A stretch of 64,000 bases of DNA, from the NCBI GenBank assembly GCA_964016885.1, contig OZ024742.1, positions 4,784,457 to 4,848,456 on the forward strand, in the 5' to 3' direction. Below, piece by piece: positions 1 to 11,849 of the stretch. The notes below the pieces were generated by a model. It had not been told where the DNA came from. It saw only the letters and a program-made list of their open reading frames with translations, and searched no databases. The position numbers and the translations under genes are program-made. This stretch comes from Eledone cirrhosa (lineage: Eukaryota > Mollusca > Cephalopoda > Octopoda > Eledonidae). How positions within the stretch are numbered: position 1 is the stretch's first letter; every line of letters starts with the position of its first letter.

Positions 1-47
1 CTGATATCTCTCTAGTTAGTCTACATATAGTAATGTGCTATAGTGGT

Positions 48-94
48 CTGATATCTCTGTAGTTAGACAACATATAGTAATGTGCTATAGTGGT
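48..94 (+). repeat. Representative consensus monomer (47 bp)
   Basis: This copy matches the commonest state at nearly every position and serves as the reference. Landmarks by monomer position are: GATATC at 3-8 (an EcoRV-type palindrome kept in most copies), TAGTTAG at 13-19, the dimorphic GACAAC or GACTAC at 19-24, ACATATAG at 23-30, TAATGTG at 31-37, the palindrome CTATAG at 38-43, and the variable junction GTGGT at 43-47. Composition is 14 A, 17 T, 10 G and 6 C. The consensus contains no CpG, even across the junction. TATAGT occurs twice, 13 bp apart, which may be a trace of an older, shorter repeat. Confidence 0.95.
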
Positions 95-282
95 TTGATA
101 TCTCTGTAGTTAGATTACATATAATAATGTGCTGTACTGGTATGATATCTCTGTAGTTAGACAACATATAATAATGTGCTATAGTGGTTTGATATCTCTG
201 TAGTTAGACAACATATAGTAATGTGCTATAGTGGCCTGATATCTCTGCAATTAGACAACATATAGTAATGTGCTATAGTGGT

Positions 283-331
283 CTGTTATTTCTCTGTAGT
301 TAGACAAAATATAGAAATGTGCTATAGTGGT
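283..331 (+). repeat. 49-bp monomer variant (first of 18)
   Basis: This monomer type reads CTGTTATTTCTCTG at its start where others read CTGATATCTCTG, a net +2 bp, and carries CAAAATATAGAAATG in the middle. It loses GATATC. I find it at 283, 1130, 6819, 9029, 9969, 32484, 35870, 36248, 38975, 42972, 45464, 47768, 50166, 53787, 56467, 60887, 62158 and 63287. Every copy follows a monomer with CTGCAATTAG or CTGCAAATAG. Nearly every copy precedes one with CTCTCTAG or CTCTCCAG, so the variant travels as part of a block of at least three monomers. It is absent between 10,018 and 32,483. Confidence 0.95.
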
Positions 332-390
332 CTGATATCTCTCTAGTTAGACTACATATAGTAATGTGCTATAGTGGTCTGATATCTCTG

Positions 391-1033
391 TAGTTAGAAA
401 ACATAAAGTAATGTGCTATAGTGGTTTGATATCTCTCTGGTTAGACTACATATCCTAATGTGCTATAGTGGTCTGATATCTCTGTAGTTAGACAACATAT
501 AGTAATGTGCTATAGTGGTCTGATATCTCTGTAGTTAGACAACATATAGTAATGTGCTATAGTGGCCTGATATCTCAGTAGTTAGACTACATATAGTAAT
601 GTGCTATAGTTGTTTGATATCTCTGTAGTTAGACTACATATAGTAATGTGCTATAGTGGTTGATATCTCTGTAGTTAGACTACATATAGTAATGTGCTAT
701 AGTGGTATGATATCTCTGTAGTTAGACAACATATAGTAATGTGCTATAGTGGTTTGATATCTCCGTAGTTAGACAACATATAGTAAAGAGCTATAGTGGC
801 CTGATATCTCTGTAGTTAGACTACATATAGTAATGTGCTATAGTGGTCTGATATCTCTGTAGTTAGACAACATATAGTAATGTGCTATAGTGGTCTGATT
901 TCTTTGTAGTTAGACAACATATAGTAATGTGCTATAGTGGCCTGATATCTCTGTAGTTAGACTACATATAGTAATGTGCTATAGTGGTCTGACTTCTCTG
1001 TAGTTAGACTACATATAGTAATGTGCTATAGTG
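391..1033 (+). repeat. Multi-monomer block, copy 1 (partner 3,541-4,325)
   Basis: The order of variant monomers here repeats about 3.15-3.29 kb downstream. Shared marks include GAAAACATAAAG (397 and 3,547), CTCTCTGGTTAG with CATATCCTAATG, GATATCTCAGTAG, the TGTTTG junction, GATTTCTTTG and GACTTCTCTG (991 and 4,283). The offset changes from 3,150 to 3,292 because copy 2 has three more monomers and copy 1 has a 1-bp deletion at the GGTTGAT junction (about 660). The block ends where copy 1 goes on to GATATTTCTG and copy 2 to GGCCTG. Confidence 0.75.
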
Positions 1034-3540
1034 GTTTGATATTTCTGTAGTTAGACAACATATAGTAATGTGCTATAATTGCCTGATATCTCTGCAATTA
1101 GACAACATATAGTAATGTGCTATAGTGGTCTGTTATTTCTCTGTAGTTAGACAAAATATAGAAATGTGCTATAGTGGTCTGATATCTCTCTAGTTAGACT
1201 ACATATAGTATTACGCTATAGTGGTTTGATATCTCTGTAGTTAGACAACATATAGTAATGTGCTATAGTGGTTTGATATCTCTGTAGTTAGACTACATAT
1301 AGTAATGTGCTATAGTGGTATGATATCTCTGTAGTTAGACAACATATAGTAATGTGCTATAGTGGTTTGATATCTCTGTAGTTAGACAACATATAGTAAT
1401 GTGCTGTAGTGGCCTGATATCTATGTAGTTAGACTACATATAGTAATGTGCTATAGTGGTCTGATAGCTCTGTAGTTAGACAACATATAGTAATGTGCTA
1501 TAGTGGTCTGATTTCTCTGTAGTTAGACAACATATAGCAATGTGGTATAGTGGCCTGATATCTCTGTAGTTAGACTACATACAGTAATGTGCTATAGTGG
1601 TCTGATTTCTCTGTAGTTAGACAACATATAGTAATGTGCTATAGTGGCCTGATATGTCTGTAGTTAGACTACATATAGTAATGTGCTATAGTGGTCTGAT
1701 ATCTCTGTAGTTAGACAACATACAGTAATGTGCTATAGTGGTCTGATTTCTCTGTAGTTAGACAACATATAGTATTGTGCTATAGTGGCCTGATATGTCT
1801 GTAGTTAGAATACATATAGTAATGTGCTATAGTGGTCTGATATCTCTGTAGTTAGACAACATATAGTAATGTGCTATAGTGGTTTGATATCTCTGTAGTT
1901 AGACAACATATAGTAATGTGCTATAGTGGCCTGATATCTCTGTAGTTAGACTACATATAGTAATGTGCTATAGTGGTCTGATATGTCTGTAGTTAGACAA
2001 CATATAGTAATGTGCTATAGTTGTTTGATATTTCTATAGTTAGACTACATATAGTAATGTGCTATAGTGGTTTGATATCTCTGTAGTTAGACTACATATA
2101 GTAATGTGCTATAGTGGTATGATATCTCTGTAGTTAGACTACATATAGTAATGTGCTATAGTGATTTGATATCTCTGTAGTTAGACTACATATAGTAATG
2201 TGCTATAGTGGTATGATATCTCTGTAATTAGACTACATGTAGTAATATGCTATAGTGGTTTGATATCTCTGTAGTTAGACTACATGTTGTAATGTGCTAG
2301 AGTGGTTTGATATCTCTCTAGTTAGACTACATATAGTAATGTGGTATAGTGGCCTGATATCTCTGTAGTTAGACTACATATAGTAATCTGCTATAGTGGT
2401 CTGATATCTCTGTAGTTAGACTACAGATAATAATGTGCTAGAGTGGTTTGATATCTCTGTAGTTAGACAACATATAGTAATGTGCTATAGTAGTATGATA
2501 TCTCTGTAGTTAGACTACATATAGTAATGTGCTATAGTGGTTTGATATCTCTCTGGTTAGACTACATATCCTAATGTGCTATAGTGGTCTGATATCTCTG
2601 TAGTTAGACAACATATAGTAATGTATTATAGTGGTCTGATATCTCTGTAGTTAGACAACATATAGTAACGTGCTATAGTGGCCTGATATCTCTGTAGTTA
2701 GACTACATATAGTAACGTGCTATAGTGGTTTGATATCTCTGTAGTTAGACTACATATAGTAATGTGCTCTAGTGGTATGATATCTCTGTAGTTAGACTAC
2801 ATATAGTAATGTGCTATAGTGGTTTGATATCTCTGTAGTTAGACTACATATAGTAATGTACTATAGTGGTATGATATCTCAGTAGTTAGACTACATATAG
2901 TAATGTGCTATAGTGGTTTGATATCTCTGTAGTTAGACTACATATAGTAATGTGCTAGAGTGGTTTGATATCTCTGTAGTTAGACAACATATAGTAATGT
3001 GCTATAGTGGTCTGATATCTCTGTAGTTAGCCTACATATAATAATGTGCTATAGTGGTTTGATATCTCTCTGGTTAGACTACATATCCTAATGTGCTATA
3101 GTGGTCTGATATCTCTGTAGTTAGACAACATATAGCAATGTGGTATAGTGGCCTGATATCTCTGTAGTTAGACTACATACAGTAATGTGCTATAGTGGTC
3201 TGATTTCTCTGTAGTTAGACAACATATAGTAATGTGCTATAGTGGCCTGATATGTCTGTAGTTAGACTACATATAGTAATGTGCTATAGTGGTCTGATAT
3301 CTCTGTAGTTAGACAACATATAGTAATGTGCTATAGTGGTTTGATATCTCTGTAGTTAGACAACATATAGTAATGTGCTATAGTGGCCTGATATCTCTGT
3401 AGTTAGACTACATATAGTAATGTGCTATAGTGGTCTGATATCTCTGTAGTTAGACAACATATAGTAATGTGCTATAGTGGTATGATATCTCTGTAGTTAG
3501 ACTACATATAATGATGTGCTAGAGTGGTTTGCTATCTCTG
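1034..3540 (+). repeat. Satellite block without a clear tandem unit
   Basis: This stretch has the 49-bp variant at 1,130 and a run of monomers with GCAATGTGGT, CATACAG, GATTTCTCTG and GATATGTCTG near 1,537-1,800, and again near 3,135-3,250. Sporadic marks such as CATGTTGTAATG (about 2,284), TAATCTGC and ACAGATAATAAT (2,423) recur in order many times downstream. They therefore link this stretch to the 48-monomer unit of the 10-32-kb domain, but here the order is scrambled. I see no gene or other element. Confidence 0.8.
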
Positions 3541-4325
3541 TAGTTAGAAAACATAAAGTAATGTGCTATAGTGGTTTGATATCTCTCTGGTTAGACTACT
3601 TATCCTAAGGTGCAATAGTGGTCTGATATCTCTGTAGTTAGACAACATATAGTAATGTGCTATAGTGGTCTGATATCTCTGTAGTTAGACAACATATAGT
3701 AATGTGCTATAGTGGCCTGATATCTCAGTAGTTAGACTACATATAGTAATGTGCTATAGTTGTTTGATATCTCTGTAGTTAGACTAAATATAGTAATGTG
3801 CTATAGTGGTCTGATATCTCTGTAGTTAGACAACATATAGTAATGTGCTATAGTGGCCTGATACCTCTGTAGTTAGACAACATATAGTAATGTGCTATAG
3901 TTGTTTGATATCTCTGTAGTTAGACTACATATAGTAATGAGGTATAGTGGTTTGATATCTCTGTAGTTAGACTACATATAGTAATGTGCTATAGTGGTAT
4001 GATATCTCTGTAGTTAGACAACATATAGTAATGTGCTATAGTGGTTTGATATCTCTGTAGTTAGACAGCATATAGTAAAGTGTTATAGTGGCCTGATATC
4101 TCTGTAGTTAGACTACATATAGTAATGTGCTATAGTGGTCTGATATCTCTGTAGTTAGACAACATATAGTAATGTGCTATAGTGGTCTGATTTCTTTGTA
4201 GTTAGACAACATATAGTAATGTGCTATAGTGGCCTGATATCTCTGTAGTTAGACTACATATAGTAATGTGCTATAGTGGTCTGACTTCTCTGTAGTTAGA
4301 CTACATATAGTAATGTGCTATAGTG
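3541..4325 (+). repeat. Multi-monomer block, copy 2 (partner 391-1,033)
   Basis: This is the second copy of the block at 391-1,033. It has three extra monomers around 3.8-3.95 kb, including one with GATACCTCTG and one with AATGAGGTATAG. The AATGAGGTATAG mark recurs at about 9,620 and GACTAAATATAG (3,783) recurs at about 9,425, so part of this block also resembles the stretch just after the 2.21-kb duplication. Confidence 0.72.
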
Positions 4326-4988
4326 GCCTGATATCTCTCTAGTTAGACTACATATAGTAATGTGCTATAGTGGCCTGATATCTCTGTAGTTAGACAACAT
4401 ATAGTAATGTGCTATAGTGGTTTGATATTTCTGTAGTTAGACAACATATAGTAATGTGCTATAGTGGCCTGATATGTCTGTAGTTAGACTACATATAGTA
4501 ATGTGCTATAGTGGTCTGATATCTCTGTAGTTAGACTACATATAGTAATACGCTATAGTGGTTTGATATCTCTGTAGTTAGACTACATATAGTAGTGTGC
4601 TATAGTGGTCTGATATCTCTGTAGTTAGACAACATATAGTAATGTGCTATAGTGGTCTGATATCTCTCTAGTTAGACTACATATAGTAATACGCTATAGT
4701 GGTTTGATATCTCTGTAGTTAGACTACATATAGTAGTGTGCTATAGTGGTCTGATAGCTCTGTAGTTAGACAACATATAGTAATGTGCTATAGTGGTCTG
4801 ATTTCTCTGTAGTTAGACAACATATAGCAATGTGGTATAGTGGCCTGATATCTCTGTAGTTAGACTACATACAGTAATGTGCTATAGTGGTCTGATTTCT
4901 CTGTAGTTAGACAACATATAGTAATGTGCTATAGTGGCCTGATATGTCTGTAGTTAGACTACATATAGTAATGTGCTATAGTGGTCTG
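4326..4988 (+). repeat. Satellite block between duplications
   Basis: Ordinary monomers carry two copies of the TACGCT (AATACGC) mark, at about 4,547 and 4,689, each followed by GTAGTGTGC. A GATAGC, GATTTC, GCAATGTGGT, CATACAG, GATTTC, GATATGTC series then follows at about 4,760-4,950. That series is the commonest ordered string of the left half of the window. Nothing else is visible. Confidence 0.8.
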
Positions 4989-7199
4989 ATATCTCTGTAG
5001 TTAGACAACATATAGTAATGTGCTATAGTGGTTTGATATCTCTGTAGTTAGACAACATATAGTAATGTGCTATAGTGGCCTGATATCTCTGTAGTTAGAC
5101 TACATATAGTAATGTGCTATAGTGGTCTGATATCTCTGTAGTTAGACAACATATAGTAATGTGCTATAGTTGTTTGATATTTCTATAGTTAGACTACATA
5201 TAGTAATGTGCTATATTGGTTTGATATCTCTGTAGTTAGACTACATATAGTAATGTGCTATAGTGGTTTGATATCTCTGTAGTTAGACTACATATAGTAA
5301 TGTGCTATAGTGGTATGATATCTCTGAGGTTAGACTACATATAGTAATGTGCTATAGTGGTTTGATATCTCTGTAGTTAGACTACATATAGTAATGTGCT
5401 ATAGTGGTATGATATCTCTGTAGTTAGACTACATATAGTAATGTGCTATAGTGGTTTGATATCTCTGTAGTTAGACTACATGTTGTAATGTGCTAGAGTG
5501 GTTTGATATCTCTCTAGTTAGACTACATATAGTAATGTGCTATAGTGGCCTGATATCTCTGTAGTTAGACTACATATAGTAATCTGCTATATTGGTCTGA
5601 TATCTCTGTTGTTAGACAACATATAGTGACGTGCTATAGTGGCCTGATATCTCTGTAGTTAGACTACATATAGTAATGTGCTATAGTGGTTTGATATCTC
5701 TGTAGTTAGACTACATATAGTAATGTGCTATAGTCGTATGATATCTATGTAGTTAGACTACATATAGTAATGTGCTATAGTGGTTTGATATCTCTGTAGT
5801 TAGACTACATATAGTAATGTGCTATAGTGGTATGATATCGCTGTAGTTAGACTACATATAGTAATGTGCTATAGTGGTTTGATATTTCTGTAGTAAGACT
5901 ACATATAGTAATGTGCTAGAGTGGTTTGATATCTCTGTAGTTAGACAACATATAGTAATGTGCTATAGTGGTCTGATATCTCTGTAGTTAGACTACATAT
6001 AATGATGTGCTAGAGTGTTTTGATATCTCTGTAGTTAGAAAACATAAAGTAATGTGCTATAGTGGTTTGATATCTCTCTGGTTAGACTGCATATGCTAAT
6101 GTGCTATAGTGGTCTGATATCTCTGTAGTTAGACAACATATAGTAATGTGCTATAGTGGTCTGATATCTCTGTAGTTAGACAACATATATTAATGTGCAA
6201 TAGTGGCCTGATATCTCAGTAGTTAGACTACATATAGTAATGTGCTATAGTTGTTTGATATCTCTATAGTTATACTACATATAGTAATGTGCTATAGTGG
6301 TCTGATATCTCTGTAGTTAGACAACATATAGTAATGTGCTATAGTGGCCTTATATCTTTGTAGTTAGACAACATATAGTAATGTGCTATAGTTGTTTGAT
6401 ATCACTGTAGTTAGACTACATATAGTAATGTGCTATAGTGGTCTGATATCTCTGTAGTTACACAACATATAGTAATGTGCTATAGTGGCCTGATAACTCT
6501 GTAGTTAGACAACATATAGTAATGTGCTATAGTTGTTTGATATCACTGTAGTTAGACTACAAATAGTAATGTGCTATAGTGGTTTGATATCTCTGTAGTT
6601 AGACTACATATAGTAATGTGCTATAGTGGTTTGATATCTCTGTAGTTAGACTACATATAATAATGTGCTATACTGGTATGATATCTCTGTAGTTAGACAA
6701 CATATAATAATGTGCTATAGTGGTTTGATATCTCTGTAGTTAGACAACATATAGTAATGTGCTATAGTGGCCTGATATCTCTGCAATTAGACAACATATA
6801 ATAATATGCTATAGTGGTCTGTTATTTCTCTGTAGTTAGACAAAATATAGAAATGTGCTATAGTGGTCTGATATCTCTCTAGTTAGTCTACATATAGTAA
6901 TGTGCTATAGTGGTCTGATATCTCTGTAGTTAGACTACATATAATGATGTGCTAGAGTGGTTTGATATCTCTGTAGTTAGAAAACATAAAGTAATGTGCT
7001 ATAGTGGTTTGATATCTCTCTGGTTAGACTACGTATCCTAATGTGCTATAGTGGTCTGATATCTCTGTAGTTAGACAACATATAGTAATGTGCTATAGTG
7101 GTCTGATATCTCTGTAGTTAGACAACATATAGTAATGTACTATAGTGGCCTGATATCTCAGTAGTTAGACTACATATAGTAATGTGCTATAGTTGTTTG
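4989..7199 (+). repeat. 2.21-kb tandem duplication, copy 1 (47 monomers)
   Basis: This stretch is repeated immediately downstream with an offset of 2,211 bp, which is 47 x 47 + 2; the extra 2 bp come from the 49-bp monomer at 6,819. Rare marks pair exactly: CTATATTGG (5,211 and 7,422), CTGTTGTTAG followed by AGTGACGTG (5,607 and 7,818), GATATCGCTG, GTAGTAAGAC, GTTATACTAC, GTTACACAAC and AACTACAAATAG-type variants. The left edge is where GATATGTCTG with GTGGTCTG in copy 1 is replaced by GATATCTCAG with TTGTTTG ahead of copy 2. Confidence 0.93.
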
Positions 7200-9408
7200 A
7201 TATCTCTGTAGTTAGACAACATATAGTAATGTGCTATAGTGGTTTGATATCTCTGTAGTTAGACAACATATAGTAATGTGCTATAGTGGCCTGATATCTC
7301 TGTAGTTAGACTACATATAGTAATGTGCTATAGTGGTCTGATATCTCTGTAGTTAGACAACATATAGTAATGTGCTATAGTTGTTTGATATTTCTATAGT
7401 TAGACTACATATAGTAATGTGCTATATTGGTTTGATATCTCTGTAGTTAGACTACATATAGTAATGTGCTATAGTGGTTTGATATCTCTGTAGTTAGACT
7501 ACATATAGTAATGTGCTATAGTGGTATGATATCTCTGAGGTTAGACTACATATAGTAATGTGCTATAGTGGTTTGATATCTCTGTAGTTAGACTACATAT
7601 AGTAATGTGCTATAGTGGTATGATATCTCTGTAGTTAGACTACATATAGTAATGTGCTATAGTGGTTTGATATCTCTGTAGTTAGACTACATGTTGTAAT
7701 GTGCTAGAGTGGTTTGATATCTCTCTAGTTAGACTACATATAGTAATGTGCTATAGTGGCCTGATATCTCTGTAGTTAGACTACATATAGTAATCTGCTA
7801 TATTGGTCTGATATCTCTGTTGTTAGACAACATATAGTGACGTGCTATAGTGGCCTGATATCTCTGTAGTTAGACTACATATAGTAATGTGCTATAGTGG
7901 TTTGATATCTCTGTAGTTAGACTACATATAGTAATGTGCTATAGTCGTATGATATCTATGTAGTTAGACTACATATAGTAATGTGCTATAGTGGTTTGAT
8001 ATCTCTGTAGTTAGACTACATATAGTAATGTGCTATAGTGGTATGATATCGCTGTAGTTAGACTACATATAGTAATGTGCTATAGTGGTTTGATATTTCT
8101 GTAGTAAGACTACATATAGTAATGTGCTAGAGTGGTTCGATATCTCTGTAGTTAGACAACATATAGTAATGTGCTATAGTGGTCTGATATCTCTGTAGTT
8201 AGACTACATATAATGATGTGCTAGAGTGTTTTGATATCTCTGTAGTTAGAAAACATAAAGTAATGTGCTATAGTGGTTTGATATCTCTCTGGTTAGACTG
8301 CATATGCTAATGTGCTATAGTGGTCTGATATCTCTGTAGTTAGACAACATATAGTAATGTGCTATAGTGGTCTGATATCTCTGTAGTTAGACAACATATA
8401 TTAATGTGCAATAGTGGCCTGATATCTCAGTAGTTAGACTACATATAGTAATGTGCTATAGTTGTTTGATATCTCTATAGTTATACTACATATAGTAATG
8501 TGCTATAGTGGTCTGATATCTCTGTAGTTAGACAACATATAAAATGTGCTATAGTGGCCTTATATCTTTGTAGTTAGACAACATATAGTAATGTGCTATA
8601 GTTGTTTGATATCACTGTAGTTAGACTACATATAGTAATGTGCTATAGTGGTCTGATATCTCTGTAGTTACACAACATATAGTAATGTGCTATAGTGGCC
8701 TGATAACTCTGTAGTTAGACAACATATAGTAATGTGCTATAGTTGTTTGATATCACTGTAGTTAGACTACAAATAGTAATGTGCTATAGTGGTTTGATAT
8801 CTCTGTAGTTAGACTACATATAGTAATGTGCTATAGTGGTTTGATATCTCTGTAGTTAGACTACATATAATAATGTGCTATACTGGTATGATATCTCTGT
8901 AGTTAGACAACATATAATAATGTGCTATAGTGGTTTGATATCTCTGTAGTTAGACAACATATAGTAATGTGCTATAGTGGCCTGATATCTCTGCAATTAG
9001 ACAACATATAATAATATGCTATAGTGGTCTGTTATTTCTCTGTAGTTAGACAAAATATAGAAATGTGCTATAGTGGTCTGATATCTCTCTAGTTAGTCTA
9101 CATATAGTAATGTGCTATAGTGGTCTGATATCTCTGTAGTTAGACTACATATAATGATGTGCTAGAGTGGTTTGATATCTCTGTAGTTAGAAAACATAAA
9201 GTAATGTGCTATAGTGGTTTGATATCTCTCTGGTTAGACTACGTATCCTAATGTGCTATAGTGGTCTGATATCTCTGTAGTTAGACAACATATAGTAATG
9301 TGCTATAGTGGTCTGATATCTCTGTAGTTAGACAACATATAGTAATGTACTATAGTGGCCTGATATCTCAGTAGTTAGACTACATATAGTAATGTGCTAT
9401 AGTTGTTG
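7200..9408 (+). repeat. 2.21-kb tandem duplication, copy 2
   Basis: This is nearly identical to 4,989-7,199. By eye I found three differences: T to C at about 8,138 (GGTTCGAT), a 1-bp loss near 8,541 (CATATAAAATG for CATATAGTAATG) and a 1-bp loss near 9,406 (TTGTTGAT). About three changes in 2.2 kb means the duplication is much younger than the divergence between neighbouring monomers. It holds the 49-bp monomer at 9,029. Confidence 0.93.
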
Positions 9409-10017
9409 ATATCTCTGTAGTTAGACTAAATATAGTAATGTGCTATAGTGGTCTGATATCTCTGTAGTTAGACAACATATAGTAATGTGCTATAGTGGCC
9501 TGATATCTCTGTAGTTAGACAACATATAGTAATGTGCTATAGTTGTTTGATATCTCTGTAGTTAGACTACATATAGTAATATGCTATAGTGCTTGATATC
9601 TCTGTAGTTAGACTACATATAGTAATGAGGTATAGTGGTTTGATATCTCTGTAGTTAGACTACATATAGTAATGTGCTATAGTGGTATGATATCTCTGTA
9701 GTTAGACAACATATAGTAATGTGCTATAGTGGTTTGATATCTCTGTAGTTAGACAACATATAGTAAAGTGCTATAGTGGCCTGATATCTCTGTAGTTAGA
9801 CTACATATAGTAAAGTGCTATAGTGGCCTGATATCTCTGTAGTTAGACAACATATAGTAATGTGCTATAGTGGTTTGATATTTCTGTAGTTAGACAACAT
9901 ATAGTAATGTGCTATAATTGCCTGATATCTCTGCAATTAGACAACATATAGTAATGTGCTATAGTGGTCTGTTATTTCTCTGTAGTTAGACAAAATATAG
10001 AAATGTGCTATAGTGGT
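9409..10017 (+). repeat. Junction block ending in a 49-bp monomer
   Basis: Just after the 2.21-kb duplication, marks match 3.78-3.95 kb (GACTAAATATAG, AATGAGGTATAG) and then 1,034-1,178 (ATAATTGCC, CTGCAATTAG, 49-bp variant at 9,969). A 1-bp deletion lies at about 9,592 (GTGCTTGAT). This is the last length change before the phase-locked domain that begins at 10,018. Confidence 0.8.
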
Positions 10018-11849
10018 CTGATATCTCTCTAGTTAGACTACATATAGTAATACGCTATAGTGGTTTGATATCTCTGTAGTTAGACAACATATAGTAATGT
10101 GCTATAGTGGTTTGATATCTCTGTAGTTAGACTACATATAGTAATGTGCTATAGTGGTATGATATCTCTGTAGTTAGACAACATATAGTAATGTGCTTTA
10201 GTGGTTTGATATCTCTGTAGTTAGACAACATATAGTAATGTGCTATAGTGGCCTGATATCTCTGTAGTTAGACTACATATAGTAATGTGCTATAGTGGTC
10301 TGATAGCTCTGTAGTTAGACAACATATAGTAATGTGCTATAGTGGTCTGATTTCTCTGTAGTTAGACAACATATAGCAATGTGGTATAGTGGCCTGATAT
10401 CTCTGTAGTTAGACTACATACAGTAATGTGCTATAGTGGTCTGATTTCTCTGTAGTTAGACAACATATAGTAATGTGCTATAGTGGCCTGATATGTCTGT
10501 AGTTAGACTACATATAGTAATGTGCTATAGTGGTCTGATATCTCTGTAGTTGGACAACATATAGTAATGTGCTATAGTGGTTTGATATCTCTGTAGTTAG
10601 ACAACATATAGTAATGTGCTATAGTGGCCTGATATCTCTGTAGTTAGACTACATATAGTAATGTGCTATAATGGTCTGATATCTCTGTAGTTAGACAACA
10701 TATTGTAATGTGCTATAGTTGTTTGATATTTCTATAGTTAGACTACATATAGTAATGTGCTATAGTAGTTTGATATCTCTGCAGTTAGACTACATATAGT
10801 AATGTGCTATAGTGGTTTGATATCTCTGTAGTTAGACTACATATAGTAATGTGCTATAGTGGTATGATATCTCTGTAGTTAGACTACATATAATAATGTG
10901 CTATAGTGGTTTGATATCTCTGTAGTTAGACTACATATAGTAATCTGCTATAGTGGTCTGATATCTCTGTAGTTAGACTACAGATAATAATGTGCTAGAG
11001 TGGTTTGATATCTCTGTAGTTAGACAACATATAGTAATGTGCTATAGTGGTATGATATCTCTGTAGTTAGACTACATATAGTAATGTGCTATAGTGGTTT
11101 GATATCTCTCTGGTTAGACTACATATCCTAATGTGCTATAGTGGTCTGATATCTCTGTAGTTAGACTACATATAGTAATGTGCTCTAGTGGTATGATATC
11201 TCTGTAGTTAGACTACATATAGTAATGTGCTATAGTGGTTTGATATCTCTGTAGTTAGACTACATATAGTAATGTGCTATAGTGGTATGATATCTCAGTA
11301 GTTAGACTACATATAGTAATGTGCTATAGTGGTTTGATATCTCTGTAGTTAGACTACATATAGTAATGTGCTAGAGTGGTTTGATATCTCTGTAGTTAGA
11401 CAACATATATTAATGTGCTATAGTGGTCTGATATCTCTGTAGTTAGCCTACATATAATAATGTGCTAGAGTGGTTTGATATCTCTGTATTTAGAAAACAT
11501 ATAGTAATGTGCTATAGTGGTTTGATATCTCTCTGGTTAGACTACATATCCTAATGTGCTATAGTGGTCTGATATCTCTGTAGTTAGACAACATATAGCA
11601 ATGTGGTATAGTGGCCTGATATCTCTGTAGTTAGACTACATACAGTAATGTGCTATAGTGGTCTGATTTCTCTGTAGTTAGACAACATATAGTAATGTGC
11701 TATAGTGGCCTGATATGTCTGTAGTTAGACAACATATAGTAATGTGCTATAGTGGTTTGATATCTCTGTAGTTAGACAACATATAGTAATGTGCTATAGT
11801 GGCCTGATATCTCTGTAGTTAGACTACATATAGTAATGTGCTATAGTGG

